Shown: positions 16,801 through 25,452, counted from the first letter of the stretch. The stretch is DNA of 64,000 nt from Onthovicinus sp900555545 (GCA_949296915.1 CASFPX010000008.1:1-64000), one strand, 5' to 3'. Numbers and translations: made by a program. Notes: generated by a model not told the origin, from the sequence alone.

Positions 16801-17653
16801 GCTTGAGCGCCTTTGCGCCGATGGTAGCCATGTCCATCAGGGTGATGGGCTTGGCGTTGCGGCCCGTCTCTGTGCGGGCAACGATGTACTCGCGCCAGGC
16901 GTCCTCAATCGCCTTGGAGATCTTACCGCCCTCGATGTCCACATTTTCGAGGATCGTCTGGAACGTGGTGTGGCGGCAGTGGTCGGACCAGTAGGTGTCA
17001 ATCACGCGCAGCTCCGTTACACTCGGATCGCGTTTTTCCGTATCGCGGAAGTAGTCACGGCAGAACTTGAGGTCTTCCACGCTCATGGCAAATCCCATCT
17101 GCGCGTGGTACACCTCCACCTGGAGCTCGCTGAAGTTGATAAAGCCCGCCACGCGTTTGACATCCTCCGGCACATCGCTGCGCATATCAAGGGAGTCAGG
17201 TACGCTCAAAGATGCCTCGCGGGATTCCACGGGGTTGATAAGGTAGTGCTTGATCTGCTCAAACTGCGCGTCCGTAACCGCACCGGTGAGTGCGATGATC
17301 TGGGCGCAGGTGATCAGCGGGCGCTCCTTGCAGGTCAGCAGGGCACAGCACTGCGCGGCGGAGTCCGCGCGCTGGTCGTACTGACCGGGGAGAAATTCCG
17401 TCGCGAACACGCGGCACCCCTCCAGCGCCGGGAGGGTGAAAGATACTGTGTCCGCGTTAGGTTCGGAGAACACAGCCGGCAGCGCCGCCTGGAAGTTCTC
17501 CTCGTTTAATCCGTCAATAAAGTAGCGGTTGATTACGCGTACCGATTCCAGGGATTTGATCCCCAGTGAATCCCGCAGATCCGCCAGGACACCCTGTGCC
17601 TCGATGTCGAAGCCCGGCCGCTTTTCCACGTACACTTGCCTGATGTTTGCCAT
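13895..17653 (-). CDS. purL: Phosphoribosylformylglycinamidine synthase, PurL-PurQ fusion
   Basis: 1252 aa, the long single-chain clostridial type. The N-terminal half contains FGAM synthetase motifs such as NHPTEIEPFGGAATCLGG and LGGRTGRDGCGGATGSS. The C-terminal 260 residues are a class I glutaminase: FPGTNCEYDTARAFEKAG, GGFSGGDEPDGSGK, nucleophile Cys1091 in LGICNGFQAL and the GHSER His at about 1221. The enzyme converts FGAR to FGAM in purine synthesis using glutamine and ATP. No other pur genes are in the window. A weak promoter-like AT-rich stretch lies at about 17700-17745; no purine riboswitch was recognised in the short leader. Confidence 0.96.
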   Translation of the reverse strand: MANIRQVYVEKRPGFDIEAQGVLADLRDSLGIKSLESVRVINRYFIDGLNEENFQAALPAVFSEPNADTVSFTLPALEGCRVFATEFLPGQYDQRADSAAQCCALLTCKERPLITCAQIIALTGAVTDAQFEQIKHYLINPVESREASLSVPDSLDMRSDVPEDVKRVAGFINFSELQVEVYHAQMGFAMSVEDLKFCRDYFRDTEKRDPSVTELRVIDTYWSDHCRHTTFQTILENVDIEGGKISKAIEDAWREYIVARTETGRNAKPITLMDMATIGAKALKQRGYACEVDESEEINACSIEVPVQIGGKTETYLIQFKNETHNHPTEIEPFGGAATCLGGAIRDPLSGRSYVYQAMRVTGSGNPLTPFEETIPGKLPQRKITLGAAKGYSSYGNQIGLSTGQVAEIYDEGYVAKRMEIGAVVAASPKKNVRRERPKPGDIIVLLGGRTGRDGCGGATGSSKAHDSASIETCGAEVQKGNPPTERKLQRLFRNPEASTLIKRCNDFGAGGVCVAIGELAPGLTVDLDKVPKKYDGLDGTELAISESQERMAVVLNPEDVKKFIRLAGEENLEATPVACVTEEPVLRMTWRGDEIVHITRAFLDTNGVTQKANALIAAADPADDYRTAVPAELRSVSGMDALKKNLSRLPVCSQKGLSERFDSSIGAATVLMPFAGKTQLTPENVMAAAVPTEEGAADTATVMSYGFIPGISKFSPFHGAAYAVVQSLVKLAASGADTRKAYLTFQEYFERLGTAPERWGKPAAALLGALTAQLNLNVASIGGKDSMSGSFNDLDVPPTLVSFAIAPAMGKDIHSCAFTGAGEVVLLKLPVCADTLVPDWARTKEFMENISALVRSGDLVAAGVVDEGGASAAVCKMAFGNELGFDFADGLTAEELYAPMAGCVVAQVRPGTDLAAFDFVRLGTVNENGTFSIGGETAAQYELVNAYTHTLESVFPTDANAPAPMTEIPLYTERSNAAPAIKTAKPRVIIPVFPGTNCEYDTARAFEKAGAEAKILVMRNLTPADIDESIAALEREIRSAQILMIPGGFSGGDEPDGSGKFIATTLRSARVRDAVTELLNNRDGLALGICNGFQALIKVGLLPYGEIRETQPDDPTLTFNTIGRHVSQMVYTRVTSVKSPWMSGVQAGDIHCIPVSHGEGRFVASEQWVRRLAENGQIATQYVDLSGKPTAYMPFNPNGSVCAIEGITSPDGRVLGKMGHSERSINGALYKNVPGVKDQQIFASGVAYFTK

Positions 17654-17802
17654 ATTACAAAACCCCCGTCCGAAATGAATCGTTCGTCTCTTTGTCTGGA
17701 ACTATTGATATACTATATAATTTTATCATATTTGCCGCCGTTATGGAAGCAAAAAATCCGGCGCCGCCCTCTTTTGATGGAAGAGAACAGCAGCCGGGGC
17801 AT

Positions 17803-19221
17803 TTAGATGGATTCTTTTGTGATATTCGATCCCTTTTTTACTTCTGCCGCCCGATCGCGCATCTGGTGCAGCACCCTGCGGAAGGAGTAGGCGAACATGC
17901 TCACAGTGGTGATGACGGCGATGGTATCCGCCACCGGTTCCGCCCAGATGACAGCCTGTACCTGGTTATGGATGAAGTTGGGCAGGATGTAGATCAGTGG
18001 GATCAACAGGAATACCTTGCGCAGCAGGGCCAGGAAAAGGGAGGTTTTCGCATTGCCCAGCGCGATAAAGGTCTGCTGGCATGCGGTCTGTGCGCCCAAC
18101 AGGAAGGTGGCACCCATGTAGATGCGCATCAGCGGCGCGGTGTACGCCTTGAGCTGTGCGTCGTCCGTAAAAAAGGCGGAGAACAGATCAGGGAAGGCCT
18201 GGCAGACAATCCAGAAGGCTGTGGTGTAGACGACGCTTGCAAGCAGCAGGATCTGAAAGGTTTTTTGCACCCGATCCGCGTTGCCCGCACCGTAGTTGAA
18301 GCCGATGATCGGCTGGGAGCCCTGCGTCAGCCCCTGCACGGGCATCCAGATGAACTGCATCACGCTCGTGAGGATGGACATCGCGCCCACAGCCAGGTCG
18401 CCGCCGTACTTGAGCAGCGAGGTGTTAAAGCAGACGATCAGCACACTCTCCGTAAACTGCATGATGAACGGGGAGAGCCCCAGCGCCACGCACGGGCCCA
18501 GCACCTTAAAATCCGGGCGCATACTGCGGATCTTCAGGCGCAGCCCCGTTTTACCGGAGGAGAGAAAGCGCAGGACCCAGATGGAGGAAATCGCCTGGGA
18601 GAGGATTGTGGCCAGAGCGGCCCCGCGCACGCCCATATGGAACGCGAAGATAAAAATGGGATCCAGAATAATATTACAGACCGCACCGATGAGCACAGTG
18701 AGCATGCTGGTGCGTGCAAAACCCTGTGCGGTGATAAAGGCGTTGAGCCCCAGCGCCGTCTGGACAAAAATAGTCCCCAGGGCGTAGATGTTCATGTATT
18801 CGAGCGCGTAGCCGATCGTGTTCTCACTCGCGCCAAAGAGCAGCAGGATCGGCCGGTTGAACAGGAGCAGCAGCGCCGTCAGCACAACGGCGATCGTCAC
18901 CAGCAGAAAGGCGCAGTTGCCCAGTACCTTCTGTGCGCCCTCCCGGTCTCCGCGTCCGAGCAGGATAGAGGCGCGCGGGGCACCGCCCATACTTGCGAGC
19001 ATCGCGAAGGCGGAGATCGCAGTGATGAGTGGCATCGTAACGCCCACACCGGTGAGTGCCTGCGGCCCGATTCCCTCAATGTGGCCGATATACATCCGAT
19101 CCACTACATTATATAACACGTTGATGATCTGTGCGGTGATCGCAGGTACGGCGAGGGAAAAGAGCAGCTTCCCTACGCTTTTGGTGCCAAGTTCACGATC
19201 CTTTTGGCTCTGTACGTCCAA
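17803..19221 (-). CDS. MATE-family multidrug/cation antiporter
   Basis: 472 aa with about 12 membrane segments in two MatE halves. It begins after a short charged N-terminus with LLFSLAVPAITAQIINVLYN and contains VDRMYIGHI and GSQPIIGFNYGAG, all typical of the DinF/NorM-like group. The start is TTG 19221, with GAGGAG upstream. It exports cationic drugs or metabolites using a Na+ or H+ gradient; the substrate is unknown. It lies 31 nt downstream of the AraC-type gene on the same strand and is probably co-transcribed. Confidence 0.9.
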   Translation of the reverse strand: MDVQSQKDRELGTKSVGKLLFSLAVPAITAQIINVLYNVVDRMYIGHIEGIGPQALTGVGVTMPLITAISAFAMLASMGGAPRASILLGRGDREGAQKVLGNCAFLLVTIAVVLTALLLLFNRPILLLFGASENTIGYALEYMNIYALGTIFVQTALGLNAFITAQGFARTSMLTVLIGAVCNIILDPIFIFAFHMGVRGAALATILSQAISSIWVLRFLSSGKTGLRLKIRSMRPDFKVLGPCVALGLSPFIMQFTESVLIVCFNTSLLKYGGDLAVGAMSILTSVMQFIWMPVQGLTQGSQPIIGFNYGAGNADRVQKTFQILLLASVVYTTAFWIVCQAFPDLFSAFFTDDAQLKAYTAPLMRIYMGATFLLGAQTACQQTFIALGNAKTSLFLALLRKVFLLIPLIYILPNFIHNQVQAVIWAEPVADTIAVITTVSMFAYSFRRVLHQMRDRAAEVKKGSNITKESI

Positions 19222-19251
19222 TAAAATAACTCCTCTCGCGATCAGGTTTTG

Positions 19252-20067
19252 TCATGTTTCGTCCGGGTTGAAAATGGCCCTGCCGCCCTGAAGTTTTTCC
19301 AGATATTGGCTGGGGGTTGCATGGAATTCAGCGTAAAACGCCCGGTAAAAGGTTCGGGCGGATTGGAATCCCACCTGCTGTGCCAGGGCCTCCATATTGG
19401 AGGGCGTCTCCTGCATGCAGTTTTGCAAAAATTGATTGATGCGTACGCGATTTAAGAATGCATTAAAATTGCGATTACAGCGTGTATTGACCGTGCGGCT
19501 GACCGTGCTGCGGTTTGTACAGCAGGCCTCTGCGACGGATTCCAAAGTCAAATTTTTTTCGGAATTCTCTATCATATATCGGATAATGGCATCCTCCACA
19601 CTGTCTGATGCCTGCGGCAGGGTGCGGTCAAGGGCATCTTCCACAATATGCTCCACCATTTGGAAGTAAAGCATCCTATTTTCGGGGGAGAGGGGATCAA
19701 ATGCCCGATATAGGGCAAGAACCTCTCCCCACTGGTGGCCGTCGTCATGGCAGACCAAACTGTCGGTCAGCCGGAGCGCAATGCGATCGGAGATTACGTC
19801 CGGCAGGATAGGGGCGATAAACCGGTTTGTCAACTTCATTGCGGCGGAAAACGCGTGCAGTTCAAAGGGTTTGATGATGACAAAGTCACCCGTATGCATT
19901 TCTACCTGACGGCTGCCTAAAAAAACGGTCACGTCCCCCTGTATGGAAAACATGATCTCAATCTGACGGTGCACATGCAGCAGACCGCCAAGGCGGTGAA
20001 AATAGTTGCAGGTTCCATTTGTGTGCAATTTACTCTGGTCATACGACCGATAAAGCCTGTTGTTCAT
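19252..20067 (-). CDS. AraC-family transcriptional regulator
   Basis: 271 aa from ATG 20067. An upstream in-frame start at 20109 lies inside the promoter and is rejected. Residues 1-110 form a cupin sensor domain (HVHRQIEIMFSIQGDVTVFLG, then GDFVIIKPFELHAF). The last 100 residues carry two helix-turn-helix motifs (LTLESVAEACCTNRSTVSR and NMEALAQQVGFQSARTFYRAF). It is divergent from the GH16-transporter operon and is the obvious candidate to sense its oligosaccharide. Its own promoter is a near-perfect sigma-A site only 7 nt from the ATG, so the mRNA is probably leaderless. Confidence 0.88.
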   Translation of the reverse strand: MNNRLYRSYDQSKLHTNGTCNYFHRLGGLLHVHRQIEIMFSIQGDVTVFLGSRQVEMHTGDFVIIKPFELHAFSAAMKLTNRFIAPILPDVISDRIALRLTDSLVCHDDGHQWGEVLALYRAFDPLSPENRMLYFQMVEHIVEDALDRTLPQASDSVEDAIIRYMIENSEKNLTLESVAEACCTNRSTVSRTVNTRCNRNFNAFLNRVRINQFLQNCMQETPSNMEALAQQVGFQSARTFYRAFYAEFHATPSQYLEKLQGGRAIFNPDET

Positions 20068-20074
20068 GCTTATT

Positions 20075-20103
20075 ATTATAGTATTTGAGGCGCAAGCTGT
20101 CAA
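20075..20103 (-). promoter_or_regulatory. Consensus promoter giving a probably leaderless araC-type mRNA
   Basis: On the minus strand TTGACA (20103-20098), exactly 17 nt, TATAAT (20080-20075), then only AATAAGC before ATG 20067. With a start point 7-8 nt after the -10 box, the mRNA would begin at or next to the A of ATG. No Shine-Dalgarno sequence exists upstream of that ATG. Confidence 0.75.
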
Positions 20104-20107
20104 CAGC

Positions 20108-20157
20108 AATCGTATATACGATTTGTCAGTATAATTTTACTATTTGCTATACGATTT
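20108..20157. promoter_or_regulatory. Candidate AraC operator: 16-bp palindrome plus direct repeat
   Basis: AATCGTATATACGATT (20108-20123) is a perfect palindrome. TATACGATTT occurs at 20115-20124 and again at 20148-20157, 33 bp apart (about three helical turns). This is the layout expected for an AraC-type dimer. It lies between the divergent promoters, upstream of the weak GH16 promoter (TATAAT at 20205-20210 without a clear -35), as for an activator. Confidence 0.6.
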
Positions 20158-20242
20158 TTGAAAATATTTTTATACAATAATCATATTCTGCATGGCGGTT
20201 TGGTTATAATAAAGCGCTTGTATAAAAAATAGGGGGGAGAAA

Positions 20243-21100
20243 ATGCTATATCTGCAAAATAAAGTGGAAAATGCCCTGCTGCGTGTTTTTTATCCCGCGT
20301 GGGTGTCGCTGCACCGTCCCGCCCCACCCGCGGGGCAGGCGATCGATCTGACAAAATTTGAATTGGTTTTTGAAGAGGATTTTTCCACGCTTGATTTTGA
20401 AAAATGGCGCCCACGCTGTGATCCATCGGGCACCGTGATTACGATGCGTAAGGGTGGGCTGTGGTCGCCGGAGCAGGCGTTTGTGGAGAAGGGGTGCCTT
20501 CATATCCGGGCGGAGCACCGGGAAAAGGGGCCTTATGGCCCCGGATATTATGCCGCTTGCCTGGATACGAGCGGTTTTTACCAGCAGACTTATGGTTACT
20601 TTGAGTGCCGGTGTATCCTGCCCGCCGCGCAGGGGATTTGGGCGTCTTTCTGGCTACAGTCCGATGCGGTAAAGCGGGGGGTTCCCCCAGCAGAGGGGAT
20701 GGAGATCGATGTGTTTGAATCTCCTCTTTACAAACGGCGGTCGGGCAATGGCGTCATCACCTCCAATCTGCACTATAACGGTTACGGGCTGGGCCACCGG
20801 TTCCAGAATGTTGGATTTTTTGCGGCCGAGGATCCGTACCGCCGCTTTAATACATATGGCGTCGAATGGAATGAGCGGGAATATATCTTTTACATCAATG
20901 GCCGTGAAACGGCGCGGTCTTCCTTTGGCGGAGTCTCACAAAATAAGGAGTATCTGCTGCTGTCCGTGGAGGTGGACGGTACCGGCGGCCGGCCCGGCTA
21001 CGGTTGGTCCGGCCATATTGCAAGAAATAGCCCGGGGACGCTGCCGGCGGACTTTGTAGTGGATTACGTGCGCGGTTATCAGTATCGGGACAAAATTTGA
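20243..21100 (+). CDS. GH16-family glycoside hydrolase without signal peptide
   Basis: 285 aa, ATG preceded by AGGGGGGAG. The GH16 domain covers about residues 38-283, with the catalytic motif MEIDVFES (Glu154 and Glu159) and a DYVRGYQY ending. It is clearly related to the lipoprotein at 2.8-3.7 kb (shared YGPG, TYGYFE-RC and GYGxxxR patterns). There is no signal peptide or lipobox at the N-terminus (MLYLQNKVENALLRVFYPAW), so it should act in the cytosol, unusual for GH16. It is followed 19 nt later by a GPH transporter, suggesting hydrolysis of imported beta-glucan or similar oligosaccharides. It is probably activated by the divergent AraC protein. Confidence 0.88.
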   Translation: MLYLQNKVENALLRVFYPAWVSLHRPAPPAGQAIDLTKFELVFEEDFSTLDFEKWRPRCDPSGTVITMRKGGLWSPEQAFVEKGCLHIRAEHREKGPYGPGYYAACLDTSGFYQQTYGYFECRCILPAAQGIWASFWLQSDAVKRGVPPAEGMEIDVFESPLYKRRSGNGVITSNLHYNGYGLGHRFQNVGFFAAEDPYRRFNTYGVEWNEREYIFYINGRETARSSFGGVSQNKEYLLLSVEVDGTGGRPGYGWSGHIARNSPGTLPADFVVDYVRGYQYRDKI

Positions 21101-21119
21101 AACAACAGGAGGGTTTTAC

Positions 21120-23417
21120 TTGAAGCCAGTTGAACAATGTAAAAAAATCATCAACAACGTGCGTCGATACTGGAAGGAACCCCCGGCGGGCCGGTATATG
21201 ACCTATAAGGAGATCCTTTCCCTGTCAGTGGGCGGATTTGGCGCAAAGTTCATCATCTGGGGCGGCGGCCAGCTGCTCGTCAGCGTGGGCAACGCCTTTA
21301 TCTGCAACACCATCGGCATTGGCCCCGTGCCGGTCTATGTGATCTGGCTTCTGGCCACCTTATCGGGATTCCCGCTTACGGCGCTGCGGGCCAGGATGAT
21401 CGATAACACCCGCAGCATGAAGGGGAAATACAGGCCCTACATCCTATCCATGGGCTTGCCAACGGCAATCCTCTGTTCGGTATACGTGTGGTTCCCGTAC
21501 GACCGGGTGCACATTTATGTGGCGTATGCGTTTATCCTGCTGGTCAATATCGGCTTCCAGTTCTTCTACAGCTTTTATAACGACGCATACGGCAGCCTGG
21601 TCAACGTGCTCTCCCCCAATACGATTGAGCGCTCGGACATCATCTCCATCAAATCCGTTGTGGAGAACCTCTCCCCCTCGATCTGCTCCATCTTTATGCC
21701 GCTGGCGGCCAGACTGATCACGGGGCAGAACACGCTGTATGACGTGCGCGTCTACCGCGTGGTGTTCCCCCTAATTATGCTGGTTGGGTTCGCGGTCTCC
21801 ATGCTGATCTACGTGAACACGGAGGAGAAGATCGTCCAGGCCAAAACGCACGTCATCCAGGTCAAGTTTCTGGACGCCCTCAAGGCGGTGGCGCAGAATA
21901 AATATTTTTGGATCATTTCCCTCGCGGGCTGGCTCGGTTTCCTGGAGGGGACGGCCAACTCCGTCATCGGCTGGATGTACAATTATCAGCAGGTGTGCAG
22001 CGCCGCCCAGTACTCGCTGATTGTCACCATCACGGGCAATGCGTCGCTCTGGCCGATGCTGATCGCGCCCTACTTTATCCGACGCTACGGCAAGCGGCGG
22101 ATCCTGATCGCGACAAACCTGCTCAATATCCTCTTTTTCACCTCAATGCTACCGGTTGTACGGCAGACGGGGTCGGAACTGATTATCTGGATGTTGACCC
22201 TCTGTATGTTTGCAAACAACTTTATCACCACGTTCAGCAATCTGCTGGTGACGGGCATCAACGCAGATGTGCGCGATTACCAGCAGTATATCACCGGCGA
22301 GCGCATTGACGGAATGTTCTCCGCCGTGGGGCTGATCGGAACGGCGGTCTCGCTTGCCACCAGCTTTGTACTCCCGACGCTCTACGACCGCGCGGGCCTC
22401 AACGAGACCGTGGCGCGCTCCCTCGGGTTCGACGGCTCCAACGTATACGATGTACTCTACGATCCCGCGTATTTTGCCCAGGTCAGCACGGTGCTTGTCG
22501 TTGCCTCTATTGTTGGCGCAGCCATGAACGTAATCCCCTATTTCTTCTATGATCTCAGCGAGGCACGGCAGAAGGCGATTATCGCTGTGCTGAAGGTGCG
22601 CGCGCTGTTTGAGGATTACGGCAATAATGTGATGCGAGAGGAGACCATGGGCGAGGCCGTTGAGATCATCCGGGAGGCCCGCGCCTATGAAAAGCGGGAG
22701 CCGGTCACCGTATCCAAAAAGGGGATTCACGCCGCGCGCTGGTCGGGGGATCGTGCCCAGGTCAAGGCTGCGCGCCGGGCATACCACGATGCAGTTGCGG
22801 AAAATGAAAAGATTCAGATTGCCCAGCTGGTAATGGCGGAGCTGCGCCGCTTTGATACGCCAGAGGGGCAGGTGGAGCTGGAGAACGCCCGCAAGATGGT
22901 GGCGGTCGGTCTTGACGGGTTCCTGGATGTCAAGGTGCCTACCAAGGCGGAGGCCCGGGCCATGCCGAAGAATACGCAGGTTGAAAAAGACCGCCGGCGC
23001 GATGCGATCATACTCGCCAGTAAAATGCGCTCGGCCAAAAAAGCGGTCCGCAAATATTTCCCCAATGGGATCGAAGTCTTTGATAGCTCCGTGTTTGAAA
23101 AGCTCTTTGACGCGGAGGACCAGAACGACCAGGATATCGAGCGAGTTGTGCAGGATATCCGAAAGGCGCATAAGAAAAAGGATCAGAACGCGGTCGCGCA
23201 GGGGAAGGCGGAGCTGCGGAGGCTCCACACGCAGCAGCGCCAGATCGAGCAGTCGATCAAGGAGGCGACAAACCGCAACTCGATCTATTACCGTGCGGCG
23301 CAGCCGTATCTGGACGCCAAAAAACTGCTTACCCAGCAGCAGAACTATACGCATCTGGATGAGATCCTGGCGCGCTACGACGCCAGCCGTGCCGCCGCTG
23401 AGCCGGTTCGCAATTAA
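21120..23417 (+). CDS. GPH/MFS-type sugar symporter with long C-terminal cytosolic extension
   Basis: 765 aa from TTG 21120 with AGGAGGG 6 nt upstream. Residues 1-480 are a GPH (melibiose-symporter-like) transporter with about 12 membrane segments (GGFGAKFIIWGGGQLLVSVG, RARMIDNTRSMKGKYRPY, GINADVRDYQQYITGERIDG). From about residue 490 to the end there are some 275 charged, mostly helical residues with no membrane segments (for example EEAxEIIREARAYEKREP, KMRSAKKAVRKYFP and QQRQIEQSIKEATN). Typical GPH proteins have 450-510 residues, so the tail is an addition of unknown function, perhaps for regulation or for docking the cytosolic GH16. It is in one operon with that gene. The imported sugar is probably an oligosaccharide. 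Confidence 0.85.
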   Translation: MKPVEQCKKIINNVRRYWKEPPAGRYMTYKEILSLSVGGFGAKFIIWGGGQLLVSVGNAFICNTIGIGPVPVYVIWLLATLSGFPLTALRARMIDNTRSMKGKYRPYILSMGLPTAILCSVYVWFPYDRVHIYVAYAFILLVNIGFQFFYSFYNDAYGSLVNVLSPNTIERSDIISIKSVVENLSPSICSIFMPLAARLITGQNTLYDVRVYRVVFPLIMLVGFAVSMLIYVNTEEKIVQAKTHVIQVKFLDALKAVAQNKYFWIISLAGWLGFLEGTANSVIGWMYNYQQVCSAAQYSLIVTITGNASLWPMLIAPYFIRRYGKRRILIATNLLNILFFTSMLPVVRQTGSELIIWMLTLCMFANNFITTFSNLLVTGINADVRDYQQYITGERIDGMFSAVGLIGTAVSLATSFVLPTLYDRAGLNETVARSLGFDGSNVYDVLYDPAYFAQVSTVLVVASIVGAAMNVIPYFFYDLSEARQKAIIAVLKVRALFEDYGNNVMREETMGEAVEIIREARAYEKREPVTVSKKGIHAARWSGDRAQVKAARRAYHDAVAENEKIQIAQLVMAELRRFDTPEGQVELENARKMVAVGLDGFLDVKVPTKAEARAMPKNTQVEKDRRRDAIILASKMRSAKKAVRKYFPNGIEVFDSSVFEKLFDAEDQNDQDIERVVQDIRKAHKKKDQNAVAQGKAELRRLHTQQRQIEQSIKEATNRNSIYYRAAQPYLDAKKLLTQQQNYTHLDEILARYDASRAAAEPVRN

Positions 23418-23422
23418 AAAGA

Positions 23423-23465
23423 GGCACCCGCACATGGCAGAAGTCCATGCGCGGGTGCCATTTTT
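23423..23465. terminator. Bidirectional terminator between transporter and pyk
   Basis: GGCACCCGCACATGG pairs with CCATGCGCGGGTGCC (one mismatch) around 7 nt, flanked by an A-run on the left and a T-run on the right. It serves both convergent genes. Confidence 0.85.
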
Positions 23466-23471
23466 AACGTA

Positions 23472-25223
23472 TCAGTTTGCCTTTGGCTTTCCGGCTGCGG
23501 AGACAATGCCGTGCTCAGCGTCCACCGTTACCGTGACGCCGGAACGGAGTAGGCGGCACGCGTTTGCCGCCCCGATAATGACAGGGATGTCGAGGAGCAG
23601 CCCGGCAATGGCGATGGGCGAGTTGCGGCTGTTGTTCTCCGTGATGACACCGGCGGCGCGGCGCATGATCGGCATCAGATCGCCGGACCCGTCCGGGATA
23701 ACGAGGATATCGCCATCCTTAAACTTTTCCTGTGCCTGCTTTTCATCCTTGCACACGCACAGCTTAGCGACGGCTGTACGCTTGTTCAGCCCGCGGCCGG
23801 AGACCAGGATGTGGCCGGCCACCTGTACTTTCATCATATTGGTCGTACCGGAGATCCCCAGCGGGACACCGGCGGTAATCACGGCCAGATCGCCGCTTTG
23901 GAGCAATCCGGCATCCACCGCCGCGTCAATCGCGGAGTCAAACAGCTCGTCGGTTGTTTTCTTTTCGTCAATAATCAGCGGCAGCACGCCCCAGCACAGG
24001 TTCATCTGGTGGTAGACACGCTCACTGGTTGTGCAGCAGATAATCGGGCTGGCCGGACGGAATTTGGAAACCATACGCGCCGTCTGGCCGGACTTGGTGA
24101 CGGTGATGATGGCCTGTGCGTGAATATCGCGCGCGGTGGTGCATGTGGCGTGGGAGATGGCGCTCGTCACATCCTGACGGCCGTCGCTCAGGGTGGAACG
24201 GTGGTCGTAGTCAATATCGCGCTCCGCGCGCTCGGCGATCTTGGCCATGGTCTTAACGGCCTCCACCGGATAGAGGCCGGCAGCTGTTTCACCGGAGAGC
24301 ATGATGGCGCTCGTACCGTCGTAGATCGCGTTGGCGACGTCGGCAGCCTCTGCCCGCGTGGGCCGGGGATTTTTGATCATGGAGTCGAGCATCTGCGTGG
24401 CGGTGATGACCGGCTTCCCCTTGGAATATACCCGTTCAATGATCTTTTTCTGGATCACGGGTACATCTTCCAGCGGGATTTCCACGCCCATATCGCCGCG
24501 AGCGACCATAATGCCGTCGGAGACCTTGATGATCTCATCGATGTTATGTACGCCCTCCATATTTTCAATCTTGGCGATGATATTGATGTTGCTGCACTTT
24601 TCCTCCTCCAAGATTGCACGGATCTGCAGAATGTCCTCCGCACTGCGCGTAAAAGAGGCGGCGATAAAGTCGAATCCGTTATGAATACCAAAGACGATAT
24701 CCTCGCGGTCCTTATCGCTGACGAACGGCATGGAAAGCGCCGTGCCGGGGGCGTTCACCCCTTTGGTATCCGAGAGGCGGCCGTCATTTTGCACGCGGCA
24801 GTAGATGTCGCCGTCTTTCACGCGCTCCACGGTCAGGCCGACCAGGCCGTCGTCAATCAACAGGGTGGCGCCCGGCTTTACATCCTGCGCCAGCAGGGGG
24901 CAGTTGACATATACGTGGGTTTCATCACCGGGCTCATTTTTTTGCGTCAGGATGAAGGACTGGCCTTTTTTCAGGTTGGCGAAGCCCCCCTGGAATTTAC
25001 CAATGCGGATCTCCGGCCCCTTGGTGTCGAGCAGGGCGGCAACGGGCAGATTGTGCTTGCGGCGCAAACGGTCCAACACTTCCATCCGATTCAGGTGGTC
25101 CGCCTGTGTCCCGTGGGAGAAATTGAACCGGGCCACATTCATGCCCGCGAGCATCATATCTTCCAATATTTTTTCGTCGTCCGTCGCCGGGCCGAGCGTG
25201 CATACAATTTTTGTTTTCCTCAT
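23472..25223 (-). CDS. pyk: Pyruvate kinase with C-terminal PEP-utiliser-like domain
   Basis: 583 aa from ATG 25223 (AAGGAG upstream; family start MRKTKIVCTLGPA). Catalytic TIM-barrel motifs are present: NVARFNFSHGTQADH, LDTKGPEIR, IIAKIENMEGVHNIDEI and the substrate site MVARGDMGVEIP. Residues about 475-583 form the extra swivelling domain (GDILVIPDGSGDLMPIMRRA, then GVITENNSRNSPIAI) found in Bacillus and Clostridia enzymes. It makes pyruvate and ATP from PEP and ADP in glycolysis. It is monocistronic, divergent from tyrA and closed by the bidirectional terminator. Confidence 0.96.
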   Translation of the reverse strand: MRKTKIVCTLGPATDDEKILEDMMLAGMNVARFNFSHGTQADHLNRMEVLDRLRRKHNLPVAALLDTKGPEIRIGKFQGGFANLKKGQSFILTQKNEPGDETHVYVNCPLLAQDVKPGATLLIDDGLVGLTVERVKDGDIYCRVQNDGRLSDTKGVNAPGTALSMPFVSDKDREDIVFGIHNGFDFIAASFTRSAEDILQIRAILEEEKCSNINIIAKIENMEGVHNIDEIIKVSDGIMVARGDMGVEIPLEDVPVIQKKIIERVYSKGKPVITATQMLDSMIKNPRPTRAEAADVANAIYDGTSAIMLSGETAAGLYPVEAVKTMAKIAERAERDIDYDHRSTLSDGRQDVTSAISHATCTTARDIHAQAIITVTKSGQTARMVSKFRPASPIICCTTSERVYHQMNLCWGVLPLIIDEKKTTDELFDSAIDAAVDAGLLQSGDLAVITAGVPLGISGTTNMMKVQVAGHILVSGRGLNKRTAVAKLCVCKDEKQAQEKFKDGDILVIPDGSGDLMPIMRRAAGVITENNSRNSPIAIAGLLLDIPVIIGAANACRLLRSGVTVTVDAEHGIVSAAGKPKAN

Positions 25224-25452
25224 ACTCAATTCGCTCCTTCCAACAAAAAGGTACAACTTACTCCATTATCTATTTTATCACGTTGCTTTACAGCTTTCAA
25301 ACGCTTTTCTGTCCAAATAAGCGGGGGCGAATCCTGTAGATTTTGTATACTTAATAAATATTTTCTGCCAGCGGGAAAAAGGGGTTCCCACTGGCGGAAA
25401 ACGTGATAAAATGGTAGACAGGATCGAGGACGGACAGATAGGGAGTGGTCAT

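Noticed and set aside
13823..17509. Plus-strand frames of about 600 codons opposite purL
   Set aside because: Antisense shadows of PurL; composition is His/Arg/Ala-rich without any domain.
17654..17760. Purine riboswitch upstream of purL
   Set aside because: The leader is short and AT-rich and shows no recognisable aptamer core.
20068..20109. Upstream start for the AraC-type gene at 20109
   Set aside because: It would place the start upstream of the -35/-10 promoter.
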